Of a DNA stretch of 33,768 nt, positions 8,176 to 16,394 are shown in pieces. This DNA is from Bacillota bacterium (lineage in GTDB: Bacteria > Bacillota > Sulfobacillia > JAJZYS01 > JAJYTV01). The notes beneath the pieces are model-generated. The model saw nothing but the letters and a program-made list of their open reading frames with translations. It made no database searches and had not been told where the DNA came from. The first letter of the stretch is position 1. The number at the start of each line of letters is the position of its first letter. The DNA lies in assembly GCA_021793315.1 (NCBI GenBank), contig JAJYSZ010000029.1:1-33768 (forward strand). Reading direction: 5' to 3'. A program made the translations under genes and the position numbers.

Positions 8176-9152
8176 GAGAGGAGGTCCACCTCCTGGCCGA
8201 CGCCTTCGGCCTCAGCCCGCCGCAGTACCGTGGCGGCCACCGCGAGGTCCCAGGCGGCGATGCCCTGGGAGAGGAAGAGGGTGACGTCATCGTGGTGGCG
8301 GCGTCCAGGGCGCTTGCCAGCCACCACCTCGCCGAGATTGGGCAGCTCCTCCGCGTCGATCTCGCCGCGCGCAGCGAGCGGCGTGAGTTCGCCGGCTTCG
8401 GCCTTGGCCGTCGGGCGCGAGTCCACCACCACAACTGCGGCGCGGAGCACGGCCGGCCCGTCGAGTTCGCGCTCATGCAGCCGGTTGGAGCCGATGGCGT
8501 TGATGTGCTGCCCCGGCTCGATCTGGCTGCCGAACAGCACGGGCTCGCGCGCGGACGTCGCCGTCACGACGATGTCCTTGCCGGCCACCGCCTCGTCGAT
8601 GCTCGCCGCGGGCTTCACGGTGACTCCGGTGCGCTCGCTCATGCTGCGGCAGAAGGCCTGCAGACGTTCGCGGTTGCGGGCGTAGACATGCGCCTCCTCG
8701 AGATGACGCACCCTGGCGATCGCCTCGAGCTGGCTTTGGGCCTGATAGCCTGCGCCGATCATGCCGAAGCGGCTCGCGTCCGGGTTGGCGAGCACGTCTG
8801 TGGCGACGGCCGAGGCGGCGCCCGTCCGGAGCTGTCCGAGGCGGTTGCCTTCGATCAGGCCGAGCAAACGGCCGTCCTGCTGGGAGAAGACCTGCACGAG
8901 AAAGCGTACGCCGCCCCCTTTCGTCACCACGTACACCTTGCCGCCGATCAGGCCGAGCGTCGGGTGCTCGGCGAAGAGATCCGAGAGGATCGCGCCTGAA
9001 GTGCGCAGGCGGCGCCGCGGTTCCTCGACAAGCCCTGTTTCGCCCTGGGCCAGGCTGAGTTCGCGGACGGCCGCGATCGCATCGTCCATGGTCAGGAGAG
9101 CATCCACTTCAGCCTCACGTATGAGTCGTGCCACGAGGCCAACACCTCCCAT
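8172..9152 (-). CDS. Ornithine cyclodeaminase/mu-crystallin family protein
   Basis: 'GGKVYVV', 'GQLRTGAASAVATDVLANPDASRFGMIGAGYQAQSQLEAI', 'GQHINAIGSN'; 4-nt overlap with the downstream hydrolase. Confidence 0.9.
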   Translation of the reverse strand: MGGVGLVARLIREAEVDALLTMDDAIAAVRELSLAQGETGLVEEPRRRLRTSGAILSDLFAEHPTLGLIGGKVYVVTKGGGVRFLVQVFSQQDGRLLGLIEGNRLGQLRTGAASAVATDVLANPDASRFGMIGAGYQAQSQLEAIARVRHLEEAHVYARNRERLQAFCRSMSERTGVTVKPAASIDEAVAGKDIVVTATSAREPVLFGSQIEPGQHINAIGSNRLHERELDGPAVLRAAVVVVDSRPTAKAEAGELTPLAARGEIDAEELPNLGEVVAGKRPGRRHHDDVTLFLSQGIAAWDLAVAATVLRRAEAEGVGQEVDLLS

Positions 9153-9245
9153 GCCATCCTAGCATTCCGCACCGCCCAGGGCTTGGCTACCTGGCCAGGG
9201 TTCGATCCGGTACAATAGCCGGGAGAATGCGAGGCGGTAGGCTTG

Positions 9246-10517
9246 ATGCGCATAGCGGTGCTCGGTCTGGGAACGGTGGGGCGGCACGTCGTCGCGGCGA
9301 TCGACAGCGAGCGTGAGCTCTTCCGTTCCAGGCTGGGTGAAGAAATCGAGGTGTCGCGCATCCTTGTGCGCGACCCGGACAAGAAACGGCCGCAGAGTAT
9401 GCAAGACCGCACCACTTTTGCGGCGGAGGAGATCCTCGCGGACCCGGACGTCGAGATCGTAGTCGAACTCCTGGGAGGATTCGAGCCGGCGCGCAGCCTG
9501 ATCGAGGCCGCGCTCAAGGCGGGCAAGTCGGTCGTGACGGCCAACAAGGAGGTCATCGCGAGGGCCGGCCCCGCGCTATCGCTACAGGCCCAGCCAGGCG
9601 CGGACCTGCTGTTCGAGGCCGCCGTGGCCGGGGGCATCCCGATCATCCGCTCGCTGCAGGAGTCCCTGGCGGGCAACCGGCTCCAAGCGATCTACGGCAT
9701 CGTCAACGGCACCACGAACTTCATTCTGAGCCGCATGCAGCAGGCAGGCGCCAGCTTTGCTGATGCCCTCGAAGAGGCGACAAGGCTGGGCTACGCCGAA
9801 GCCGAGCCAAGCGACGACCTCGACGCCTTGGATGCGGTACGCAAGATCTCGATCCTGGCGTCCCTGGCCTTCGGTGGCTGGGTGGACGTCGACGCGGTGG
9901 CCAAGGAAGGCATCCGGAACATCACCGAGGTGGACATCGCGGAGGCCAGGAGCCTCGGCGGCGTGATCAAGCTGATCGCGCGGGCGGAAGCGACCCCTGA
10001 AGGGCTCACGCTTGGGGTCTCGCCCACCCTCATCCCGCTCGGTCACCCGCTGGCCGACGTCCAGGGCGCGCAGAACGCCATCTACGTGCGCGGCGAGCCC
10101 ATCGGCGAACTGATCTTCCAGGGACCGGGCGCGGGCGGGCCCGCGACCAGCTCGGCGGTCATCGGCGACATCATCGACGCGGCGCGCTCGCGCCGCGTCG
10201 GGGGCCGGAGCGTCGCCCTGCCGCGCGAGCCGGCACCGCTTGTCCCGCTTGGCCGGCATGCCCACGCGTACTACCTGCGGCTTCGGCTGCGCGACGAGCC
10301 GGATGCGCTTGCCCTCGTAGCCCAGGCATTTGCCAGGGCCGGGGTCACCTTGCGCTCCGTGCGCCAGCCGATGCACCTGGGCGGGGCAGCCACGATCTCC
10401 CTCGTCACCGGCCCGACGCGCCGCGCCCAGCTTGAAGAGGCGCGCCTGGCGCTCCGGCGCAGCCCGGCCGTGCTGGCGGAGGAGAGTCTCATCCTGGCGG
10501 AGATGGAACCGGTCTAG
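9246..10517 (+). CDS. hom: Homoserine dehydrogenase
   Basis: 'MRIAVLGLGTVGRHV...VVTANKEVIA...FEAAVAGGIPIIRSLQESLAGNRLQAIYGIVNGTTNFILSRM...GYAEAEPSDDLDALDAVRKISILASLAFG'; C-terminal ACT-like region. Confidence 0.96.
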   Translation: MRIAVLGLGTVGRHVVAAIDSERELFRSRLGEEIEVSRILVRDPDKKRPQSMQDRTTFAAEEILADPDVEIVVELLGGFEPARSLIEAALKAGKSVVTANKEVIARAGPALSLQAQPGADLLFEAAVAGGIPIIRSLQESLAGNRLQAIYGIVNGTTNFILSRMQQAGASFADALEEATRLGYAEAEPSDDLDALDAVRKISILASLAFGGWVDVDAVAKEGIRNITEVDIAEARSLGGVIKLIARAEATPEGLTLGVSPTLIPLGHPLADVQGAQNAIYVRGEPIGELIFQGPGAGGPATSSAVIGDIIDAARSRRVGGRSVALPREPAPLVPLGRHAHAYYLRLRLRDEPDALALVAQAFARAGVTLRSVRQPMHLGGAATISLVTGPTRRAQLEEARLALRRSPAVLAEESLILAEMEPV

Positions 10518-10602
10518 ACCTTGGCTTCGCCGGACCCGCGCGGGAAAGAAGACAGGCCAATGGTGCTGCCCGCCAGCCGGGCATGGCGTGCTCTTCTTGG
10601 GC

Positions 10603-10633
10603 CGAAAGGGCTGGCTTGGCGGCCCTTTCGTTT
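10603..10633 (+). terminator. Probable rho-independent terminator after hom
   Basis: cgaaagggc-10 nt loop-gccctttcg-ttt. Confidence 0.6.
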
Positions 10634-10713
10634 GCGCTAGGCCGGTCCAGGACAGGGATCCGTACTGGCCCGGCGAAGTGCCTTGCGTACGCCAAAAGGA
10701 GGCATTCCGCCCC

Positions 10714-12810
10714 GTGCAAAGCCGCTTTGACCCAGTGACCCTCGACGATATCGCACAACTGCCGGCCCCCGGCTGGGGACACCCTGGTTCGCTCCGGTTT
10801 CTGCCGGACGGGAGCGGCGTTCTCTATGTACAGCCCCGCCAGGGCGAACTTGCCCAGGATCTCTGGCTTTACGAGATCGAGGAGCGCAAGGGGCGCATCC
10901 TGGTGGAAGCGCAGGGCCAGTCGCAGCCTACGTCGCTGGCGGAGCAGCTGCGCCGTGAACGCCTGCGCCAGGCCTACGTCGGCGTGACGTACTTCGATGT
11001 GGCGCAGGACACCCTGGTCGTGCGCCGCGGCGACGAGATGCTGGCGGGCAAGGTGCGCGGCGATCTCGATGCCGTGCCGGCGCTCGCCCGTGCCGAAGCT
11101 CCCAAGCTGTTCCCCGACGGCCGGAAGGTGGCCTACGTCGAGGACGGCAACCTCAAGGTGCTCGATCTCGGCAGCGGTGCCGTGACGCAGCTGACGCAGG
11201 AAGCTGAGCCCGGCCTCTCTTTCGGCCTCGCGGAATACGCCGCTCAGGAGGAACTCGACCGCGGCGAAGGCTTCTGGATCTCGCCCGGGGGAGATCAGAT
11301 CGCGCTCTGCCGCGTGGACGAGCGGCACATCCCGCTCTACTCGATCGTGCACCAGGGAGCGGGCGACGTCTGGCTCGAGCAGCACCACTACGCCTTCGTC
11401 GGCCAGGAGAACGCAAAGGTCACCCTCGGCGTCGTATCGGCGTCGGGCGGCGAGATCACCTGGCTCGAGGGCCACGGCGAGTACATCCTGCGCGTCGCGT
11501 GGACGGGGCGCGGCCTCATGGCCCTGTTTTGCGACCGCGAGCAGCAGCACGCCGAGTGGCGGCTCTACCGCGCCGGCGACCAGGCGGGCGAGGTCGTATG
11601 GCAGGAAGAGAGCCTGCCCTGGTTCAACGTCGACGACGCCACGCGCTTTTTGGATGACGGATCGATCCTTTTCCGCAGCGAACGTGACGGCTACCAGCGC
11701 CTCTACCTCCAGAGTGCCCACGGCCAGACCAAGGTGGTCACGCCCGAGGGCTACCTCGTCTACGACCTCCTGGACTTCGATCAGAAGAGCGGCCTCTTCC
11801 GCTGCGTGGGCAGCGCAGAGGATCCCACCGTCCGCCACGTCTACGAAGGCAGGCTGGACGGTGCCGGTCTGACCGTCCTGACGGTGGAGCAGGGGCTGAA
11901 CTACGCAGTCTTCTCGCCGGACCACCGCCGCTACGTCCTGCAGGTGACCTCCCCACAGCACCCGGTGCGCACCACCCTGCACGACACGCAAGGCGCCCAA
12001 GCCGTAGTGATGCACGAGTTCCCGGGCCTGGACGCCGATGCCCTGGGGCTCAAGCCCCCCGAGTACATTGACATCAGGCGGCCGGACGGTCTCGTGCTGC
12101 ATGCCGCGCTCTATCGCCCGCAGGGGCTCCAGGGCCCCTTGCCGCTGATCGTCTCGGTCTACGGCGGTGCGCACGCGCAGATGGTGGTGAAGTCCTGGGA
12201 CATGACGACCGATCTTCGCGTCCAGTACCTCGCCCAGCGGGGCTACCTCGTGTTCAAGCTCGACGGACGCGGCAGCTCAGGCCGCGGCCTTGTCTTCGAA
12301 GCTCCGCTCGACCGATCGTTTGGCACAGTGGAGCTCGAAGACCAGGTCATCGGGGTCAAGACACTGGTCGACCAGGGACTCGTGGATCCGGAGCGCGTGG
12401 GCATCTTCGGCTGGAGCTACGGCGGGTACATGACGCTGACTGCCCTGACCAAGGCGCCGGACGTGTTCAAGGCGGGTGTCGCCGGCGCGCCGGTGACGGA
12501 CTTCCGCTGGTACGACACCGCCTACACCGAACGCTACATGGGAACCGACGAGGACAACCACGAGGGCTACGAGGAGGCCAGCGTCCTTCCGCACGTGGAG
12601 GGTCTCAAGGGGGACCTTCTCATCGTGCACGGTATGGTGGACGAGAACGTGCACTTCCGGCACACAGCGCAGCTCCTCGCGCGTCTCATCGAACTGCGCA
12701 AGCCGTTCGAGATCGCCACGTTGCCGGAATCGCGCCACATGGTGCGCGGTTTCGAGCAGCGACGGTTCGTTTGGGAGCGCACGCTCGAGTTCCTGCGCCA
12801 GAAGGTGTAG
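10714..12810 (+). CDS. S9 family peptidase (dipeptidyl peptidase IV-like)
   Basis: Beta-propeller N-terminal domain, catalytic 'GWSYGGYMTL', 'VHGMVDENVHF', C-terminal 'SRHMV'. The start is trimmed from the 10330 ORF to GTG 10714 (aaaggagg upstream); the longer ORF overlaps hom. Confidence 0.9.
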   Translation: MQSRFDPVTLDDIAQLPAPGWGHPGSLRFLPDGSGVLYVQPRQGELAQDLWLYEIEERKGRILVEAQGQSQPTSLAEQLRRERLRQAYVGVTYFDVAQDTLVVRRGDEMLAGKVRGDLDAVPALARAEAPKLFPDGRKVAYVEDGNLKVLDLGSGAVTQLTQEAEPGLSFGLAEYAAQEELDRGEGFWISPGGDQIALCRVDERHIPLYSIVHQGAGDVWLEQHHYAFVGQENAKVTLGVVSASGGEITWLEGHGEYILRVAWTGRGLMALFCDREQQHAEWRLYRAGDQAGEVVWQEESLPWFNVDDATRFLDDGSILFRSERDGYQRLYLQSAHGQTKVVTPEGYLVYDLLDFDQKSGLFRCVGSAEDPTVRHVYEGRLDGAGLTVLTVEQGLNYAVFSPDHRRYVLQVTSPQHPVRTTLHDTQGAQAVVMHEFPGLDADALGLKPPEYIDIRRPDGLVLHAALYRPQGLQGPLPLIVSVYGGAHAQMVVKSWDMTTDLRVQYLAQRGYLVFKLDGRGSSGRGLVFEAPLDRSFGTVELEDQVIGVKTLVDQGLVDPERVGIFGWSYGGYMTLTALTKAPDVFKAGVAGAPVTDFRWYDTAYTERYMGTDEDNHEGYEEASVLPHVEGLKGDLLIVHGMVDENVHFRHTAQLLARLIELRKPFEIATLPESRHMVRGFEQRRFVWERTLEFLRQKV

Positions 12811-12852
12811 GGCGGATCTCGGCGATGACGCGGATGCTATAATCCGAACTGT

Positions 12853-12938
12853 GCCGGGGTGGCGAAATGGCAGACGCAGGGGACTTAAAATCCTCCGGTG
12901 GAGACACCATGCGGGTTCGAGTCCCGCCCCCGGCACCA
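12853..12938 (+). tRNA. tRNA-Leu(TAA), CCA encoded
   Basis: gccgggg...ggacttaaaatcc...gttcgagtc..ccccggcacca; TATAAT at 12838-12843; hairpin 12942-12965 downstream. Confidence 0.95.
12880..12938 (+). repeat. Direct repeat copy 1 (att-like, inside intact tRNA-Leu)
   Basis: 59 nt, 56/59 identical to 15063-15121 by manual alignment. Confidence 0.92.
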
Positions 12939-12941
12939 GCT

Positions 12942-12965
12942 AAACCCGCATAGGAATGCGGGTTT
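12942..12965 (+). terminator. tRNA-Leu terminator hairpin
   Basis: aaacccgcat-agga-atgcgggttt perfect stem. Confidence 0.7.
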
Positions 12966-13470
12966 TAGCGATCGCCCCTGGCTCCAGCCGAGGGCGGTCT
13001 TGTTATGGTTGGCGCCATCCTGGTATGTCGGTCAACCCGGCCAGGGCGGCTGAGTGCCTTGGACAAGACCTCGACATCCATCGACAGAATGTGTCGAATG
13101 AAATACAAGTTAGTTCCACGGTCGTGAGCCTTAGCGACTTGTGTCCAAACGTCGAAAGGAGATCCTTTCGAACCGGCATTTGCGTCAAGTTCACCATGCC
13201 CCGCGGCGGGGCACCGTCGGGCATGAAAACAGGACATGGAGAGGCGACGCCAAAGGGGTTGAACGGCGTCTGTGCGGGTGACAGATTGCACGACTGCGCT
13301 CTCGCGCGGCGCCTCACCAAGACTGGGGTCCTCCACCGGGTGACCCCAGGTTCTTTGTGTGTGTCGCGCGTTCTCGCAGGGCCCTATTTTCGGGGCAGAT
13401 GGAGTTGCGTCGGAATGCGGCTTTCGGGCGCCTCCGCCGCACCACCCTTTTGGACCGAGGGCAGACGAAA

Positions 13471-13519
13471 AGGTGCAACCAGCCAAGCGTGATTGCACCT
13501 CGACAGACTGTGGTACATT
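13471..13519 (+). promoter_or_regulatory. Candidate promoter/operator of the cargo gene pair
   Basis: AGGTGCAA (13471-13478) and TTGCACCT (13493-13500), perfect inverted repeat; TTGCAC could be a -35 and TACATT (13514-13519) a -10 with a short 15-nt spacer. Confidence 0.45.
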
Positions 13520-13525
13520 AGTGCC

Positions 13526-14080
13526 ATGGACAAGCACGCCCACTTGACAAGGCAGTCGAACTGGTTCTGCGCGATGGGGCTGCGTAAGCTCGCCGTGCAG
13601 GAGATGGCACGCGTCACGGGCGACCGCTTGTGGCTCAAGCGAACCTGGGGCGACCGTGCCACGCTTCAGCATGTGCTGGAGTTGCCCGAACGCTTGGACA
13701 AGTGGAAGGGGGTCTGGCTGCTACTCAGCCGACCTACTGTGCTTAGGCACGAACTGCGGCACCATCGGGCTTCGCCAGCAGTGCAGGATGCCTTGTGGGT
13801 GCTCGATTGGCTGCGTGAGGATGCAACAGATCCAGACCTGCGGGCCTTGTCTTTCTGGCTGCAGAACATGCATCTGCGCACCGTCGTCACCGTGGGGGCT
13901 CCGAGCCGTCCGATGTCGGACCCGGTTCGGTTGCAGAAGTCTCTGTACCTCTTGGCATCTGGCATGAACGCCGCCGCTGCCGGCCATCGGTTCCACCGGT
14001 GGGGGTCGCAGCGATTCGACTTGACGCTGCTCCGACGTGGAGCTAGGAGGTTGAGTCGGGCATGGGTTTCCACGACCTGA
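13526..14080 (+). CDS. Unknown protein (184 aa), first gene of the two-gene cassette
   Basis: ATG 13526, no convincing SD (ORF track starts at TTG 13493); overlaps the next gene by 19 nt; no family recognised. Confidence 0.6.
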   Translation: MDKHAHLTRQSNWFCAMGLRKLAVQEMARVTGDRLWLKRTWGDRATLQHVLELPERLDKWKGVWLLLSRPTVLRHELRHHRASPAVQDALWVLDWLREDATDPDLRALSFWLQNMHLRTVVTVGAPSRPMSDPVRLQKSLYLLASGMNAAAAGHRFHRWGSQRFDLTLLRRGARRLSRAWVSTT

Positions 14081-14595
14081 GCGATGTCCGGGAGACCTTG
14101 CTAGCCCTCGACAAGGCACCCGAGCTACGCGACACCGCCGACATCACAATCCTGTTGATCGGCGGTGTCGCATTGTATTGCTACGGCATCAGCTACCGGG
14201 AGACCTCGGACATCGATGCTTTCCTCTCAGCAGCGGGGTCCGTACGGCAGACACTTGCCGGCGTGGCACATCGCTTCGGGCTGTTCTTCGATGGCGGAGC
14301 AGTCGGCTGGATGCCCGATGACTGGGATCAGCGAGCCCGACGGTTGAACTGGCCGTTGGAGCATCTTGTCGTTTGGGTGATCGACGAGTACGGCTTCATC
14401 ATCACGAAGATGGGACGGTGGGCCGGTCACGACCAAGAAGACGTGCGGCAGGTACTTCCGCGTATCAGCATGGAGAAACTTCGTGCGTATGTGCGGGAGC
14501 AGAAACCACTCTACATCGGTCGGTCGGAACACATCGACCAAACTTGGCGCGAAGTTTGCGAGATGGCCGGGCGCCTGGATCTCAACATGTTGTGA
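14062..14595 (+). CDS. Nucleotidyltransferase-fold protein (DUF6036/AbiEii-like)
   Basis: 'ITILLIGGVALYCYGISYRETSDIDAFLSA' = GG-x-A ... R-x-T-x-D-I-D motif; 'ITKMGRWAGHDQEDVRQVL' resembles the downstream helix of this superfamily. Confidence 0.75.
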   Translation: MGFHDLSDVRETLLALDKAPELRDTADITILLIGGVALYCYGISYRETSDIDAFLSAAGSVRQTLAGVAHRFGLFFDGGAVGWMPDDWDQRARRLNWPLEHLVVWVIDEYGFIITKMGRWAGHDQEDVRQVLPRISMEKLRAYVREQKPLYIGRSEHIDQTWREVCEMAGRLDLNML

Positions 14596-14648
14596 CGAAC
14601 GACCGTTGTCCCGTCTTGTCAGGCAATTCGGGCAGGAGTGGACACCAG

Positions 14649-14764
14649 ATGGATCAGCCAGGCGACACGTGCCTGACCACCTCGCAGGTCGCAGCGATGA
14701 CCGGGTACTGGTGAATGTCTTGCGCCGATGGTGCCAGACCGGACGCCTTGCGCCACGCGCGTAG
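14649..14764 (+). pseudogene. Frameshifted excisionase-like (MerR-type HTH) remnant
   Basis: Frame 1 'CLTTSQVAAMTGYW*', then from 14711 in another frame 'VNVLRRWCQTGRLAPRA*'. Adding one nt in tac-t.g-gtg gives 'LTTSQVAAMTGY(S/W)VNVLRRWCQTGRLAPR'. Confidence 0.7.
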
Positions 14765-14775
14765 GCCCCCAGGAC

Positions 14776-14912
14776 CAAGTAAAGTCGTGAGCATCTCCAA
14801 GATGTTGGACCACAAGAGCTTCGCGTTCACAGCGCAGGTCCATGCCCATGCCCACGTTCTTGACGCCACCATCCAGGCGGCGTTGTTCGACCTGCTCGTG
14901 GGAGATGAGTGA
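14776..14912 (+). pseudogene. C-terminal fragment of a tyrosine recombinase/phage integrase
   Basis: 'SKVVSISKMLDHKSFAFTAQVHAHAHVLDATIQAALFDLL' resembles the terminal KxVSKxLGHxSxxxTxxxYxH region; the N-terminal and most catalytic residues are absent. Confidence 0.7.
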
Positions 14913-15062
14913 ATGGCGCCATTGTTGGCGCCATTCTGCGCGGCGAACCGGGGGTAAACGGCGGTAACCGTGAGTATAGTCAATGGGGCTCAAACTCGCG
15001 CTACAACCGCATTCATGACTATTCCAGGGAACTGGTGGGTAAGCTCGGGGATTCCCGTCGAT

Positions 15063-15121
15063 GGGACTTAAAATCCTCCGGTGGCAACACCATGCGGGTT
15101 CGAGCCCCGCCCCCGGCACCA
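15063..15121 (+). repeat. Direct repeat copy 2: partial tRNA-Leu 3' half (att-like)
   Basis: gggacttaaaatcctccggtgg(ca)acaccatgcgggttcgag(c)cccgcccccggcacca; the 5' half of the tRNA is missing. Confidence 0.92.
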
Positions 15122-15424
15122 ACGAAAAACCGCATAAGACAGCGGGTTGCAGTGCTGCCCTCGGCTCCAGGCAGAGGGCAGTTCTCGTACTGGGTTGCTG
15201 CCATTCTGGTATGTCGGTTAGCCCGAGTACGACGAGGCTTACGTCATCGGAACCTCAGCGATGGCGCCTGCAGAGATTCTACCTGCGCGATCCGGGAGGT
15301 CTTCCGCTATCTACCCCGCAGCAGGGGACCAGTGATCAGGCTGCGGACTACTACAGCACAGAAGCTGGGGCGGGTTGCCTTAGTTTTGGCTATGCCGCGT
15401 CCCGTTAGGGAATCAGCCACCGAG

Positions 15425-15994
15425 TCAATCCACCTGGTGATCTGAGGCACAGGCGCGGACAAATGGAAGGAAGACGGTGTCTACGATCTGGTCTAAGGTG
15501 GAATCCAGTATGGGCCAGCTCGTGGCGCCCCTGATCTCGTTGCGCAGCAGGTCCACGGGCAGGGATGCCATCCGGTCCGTCACCTTCTCTAGACAGACCT
15601 CGCCCCACCGCGCTGCATGGCGCAGGATGGCCATCATGGCATCGCGGCCTGCCTGCCTCCCCAGTTGGAAGGCTTCGCTATCTGTGTAGGAATAGGTCTC
15701 GACGATGAGCCCGAAGAGCGTGTCCCGACCGAATTCGGCTGTTTCGACTGTCACGCGGCGCAGGAGCGCCAGGACATCGCCGCGGAGGCTCCCGGTGTCC
15801 GGGCTGTCGCCCGACAGCATCGGCGCGAAGCGTTGCATGGCGGTGATGACAAGTTCCGCGCGGCTATGCCACCTGCGATATAGGGCAGTTTTGCTTGTCT
15901 GTGCTTTGGCCGCGATGGCCTCCCCATGCACCGAGCGGCCCTCTCCACCCAACCGGTCCTGAGGAGCTCCCAGGGCAAGGCGAAGCCTTGCCAA
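15425..15994 (-). pseudogene. TetR-family regulator, probably N-terminally disrupted
   Basis: HTH 'GEAIAAKAQTSKTALYRRWHSRAELV' is clear, but the first helix is not readable in frame; the alternative frame gives 'PWELLRTGWVERAA'. Confidence 0.6.
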
Positions 15995-16394
15995 AACTAA
16001 CCGAAGGGCCGGTCTGGGTGCGCTAACCCTGCCGGACCACTGCTACGACAACTTCTTTTGTTCATCACGCCCACGGTTAGGTCAGGAGAGCCAGTTTTCG
16101 GAGACTCCGCGCCATGCGAGGCGGGCGTTCGTGGAGATGGCCACAGACCTGGCGATCAAGGCGAGGTCTGGTCAGGCGTTGTTCACGCGTGAGACTTGTA
16201 TGGCCGATGGTAGCCGACCGACCGCACCGGGGACGCAAGGAACGCTGGTCGAGACCTCCCCGGAAGACCATTCGTCGGGATGGGACACCCTGTCGCCAGC
16301 CTTCGCCAAGGCGCGTCGCCAAAAAGCGATCTCGAGTCAGAGGGAATTTGTAGGTCCGACACAATTCGGCAGAAAGGGCCTTCGGTGGCCGACT

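Larger units (their letters stand above)
12880..15121 (+). mobile_element. Decayed tRNA-Leu-associated integrative element
   Basis: Bounded by 59-nt direct repeats of the tRNA-Leu 3' half; contains xis-like and integrase C-terminal remnants next to the distal repeat and a cargo gene pair. Confidence 0.8.

Noticed and set aside
10489-12174. 561 aa minus-strand ORF antisense to hom/S9 peptidase
   Set aside because: Shadow ORF from high-GC codon bias; the plus-strand S9 peptidase has clear catalytic motifs.
12956-13492. 178 aa plus-strand and overlapping 235 aa minus-strand ORFs between tRNA-Leu and the cassette
   Set aside because: No family recognised, no clear SD, and they overlap repeats and hairpins; kept as probable noncoding/att-flank DNA.
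15063-15121. Second tRNA-Leu gene
   Set aside because: Only the 3' half is present; no acceptor 5' strand or D-arm upstream, so it is treated as an att-like repeat.
16131-16394. N-terminal extension of the PAS kinase ORF
   Set aside because: Extension has no domain character and crosses the conserved leader element; ATG 16395 is preferred.
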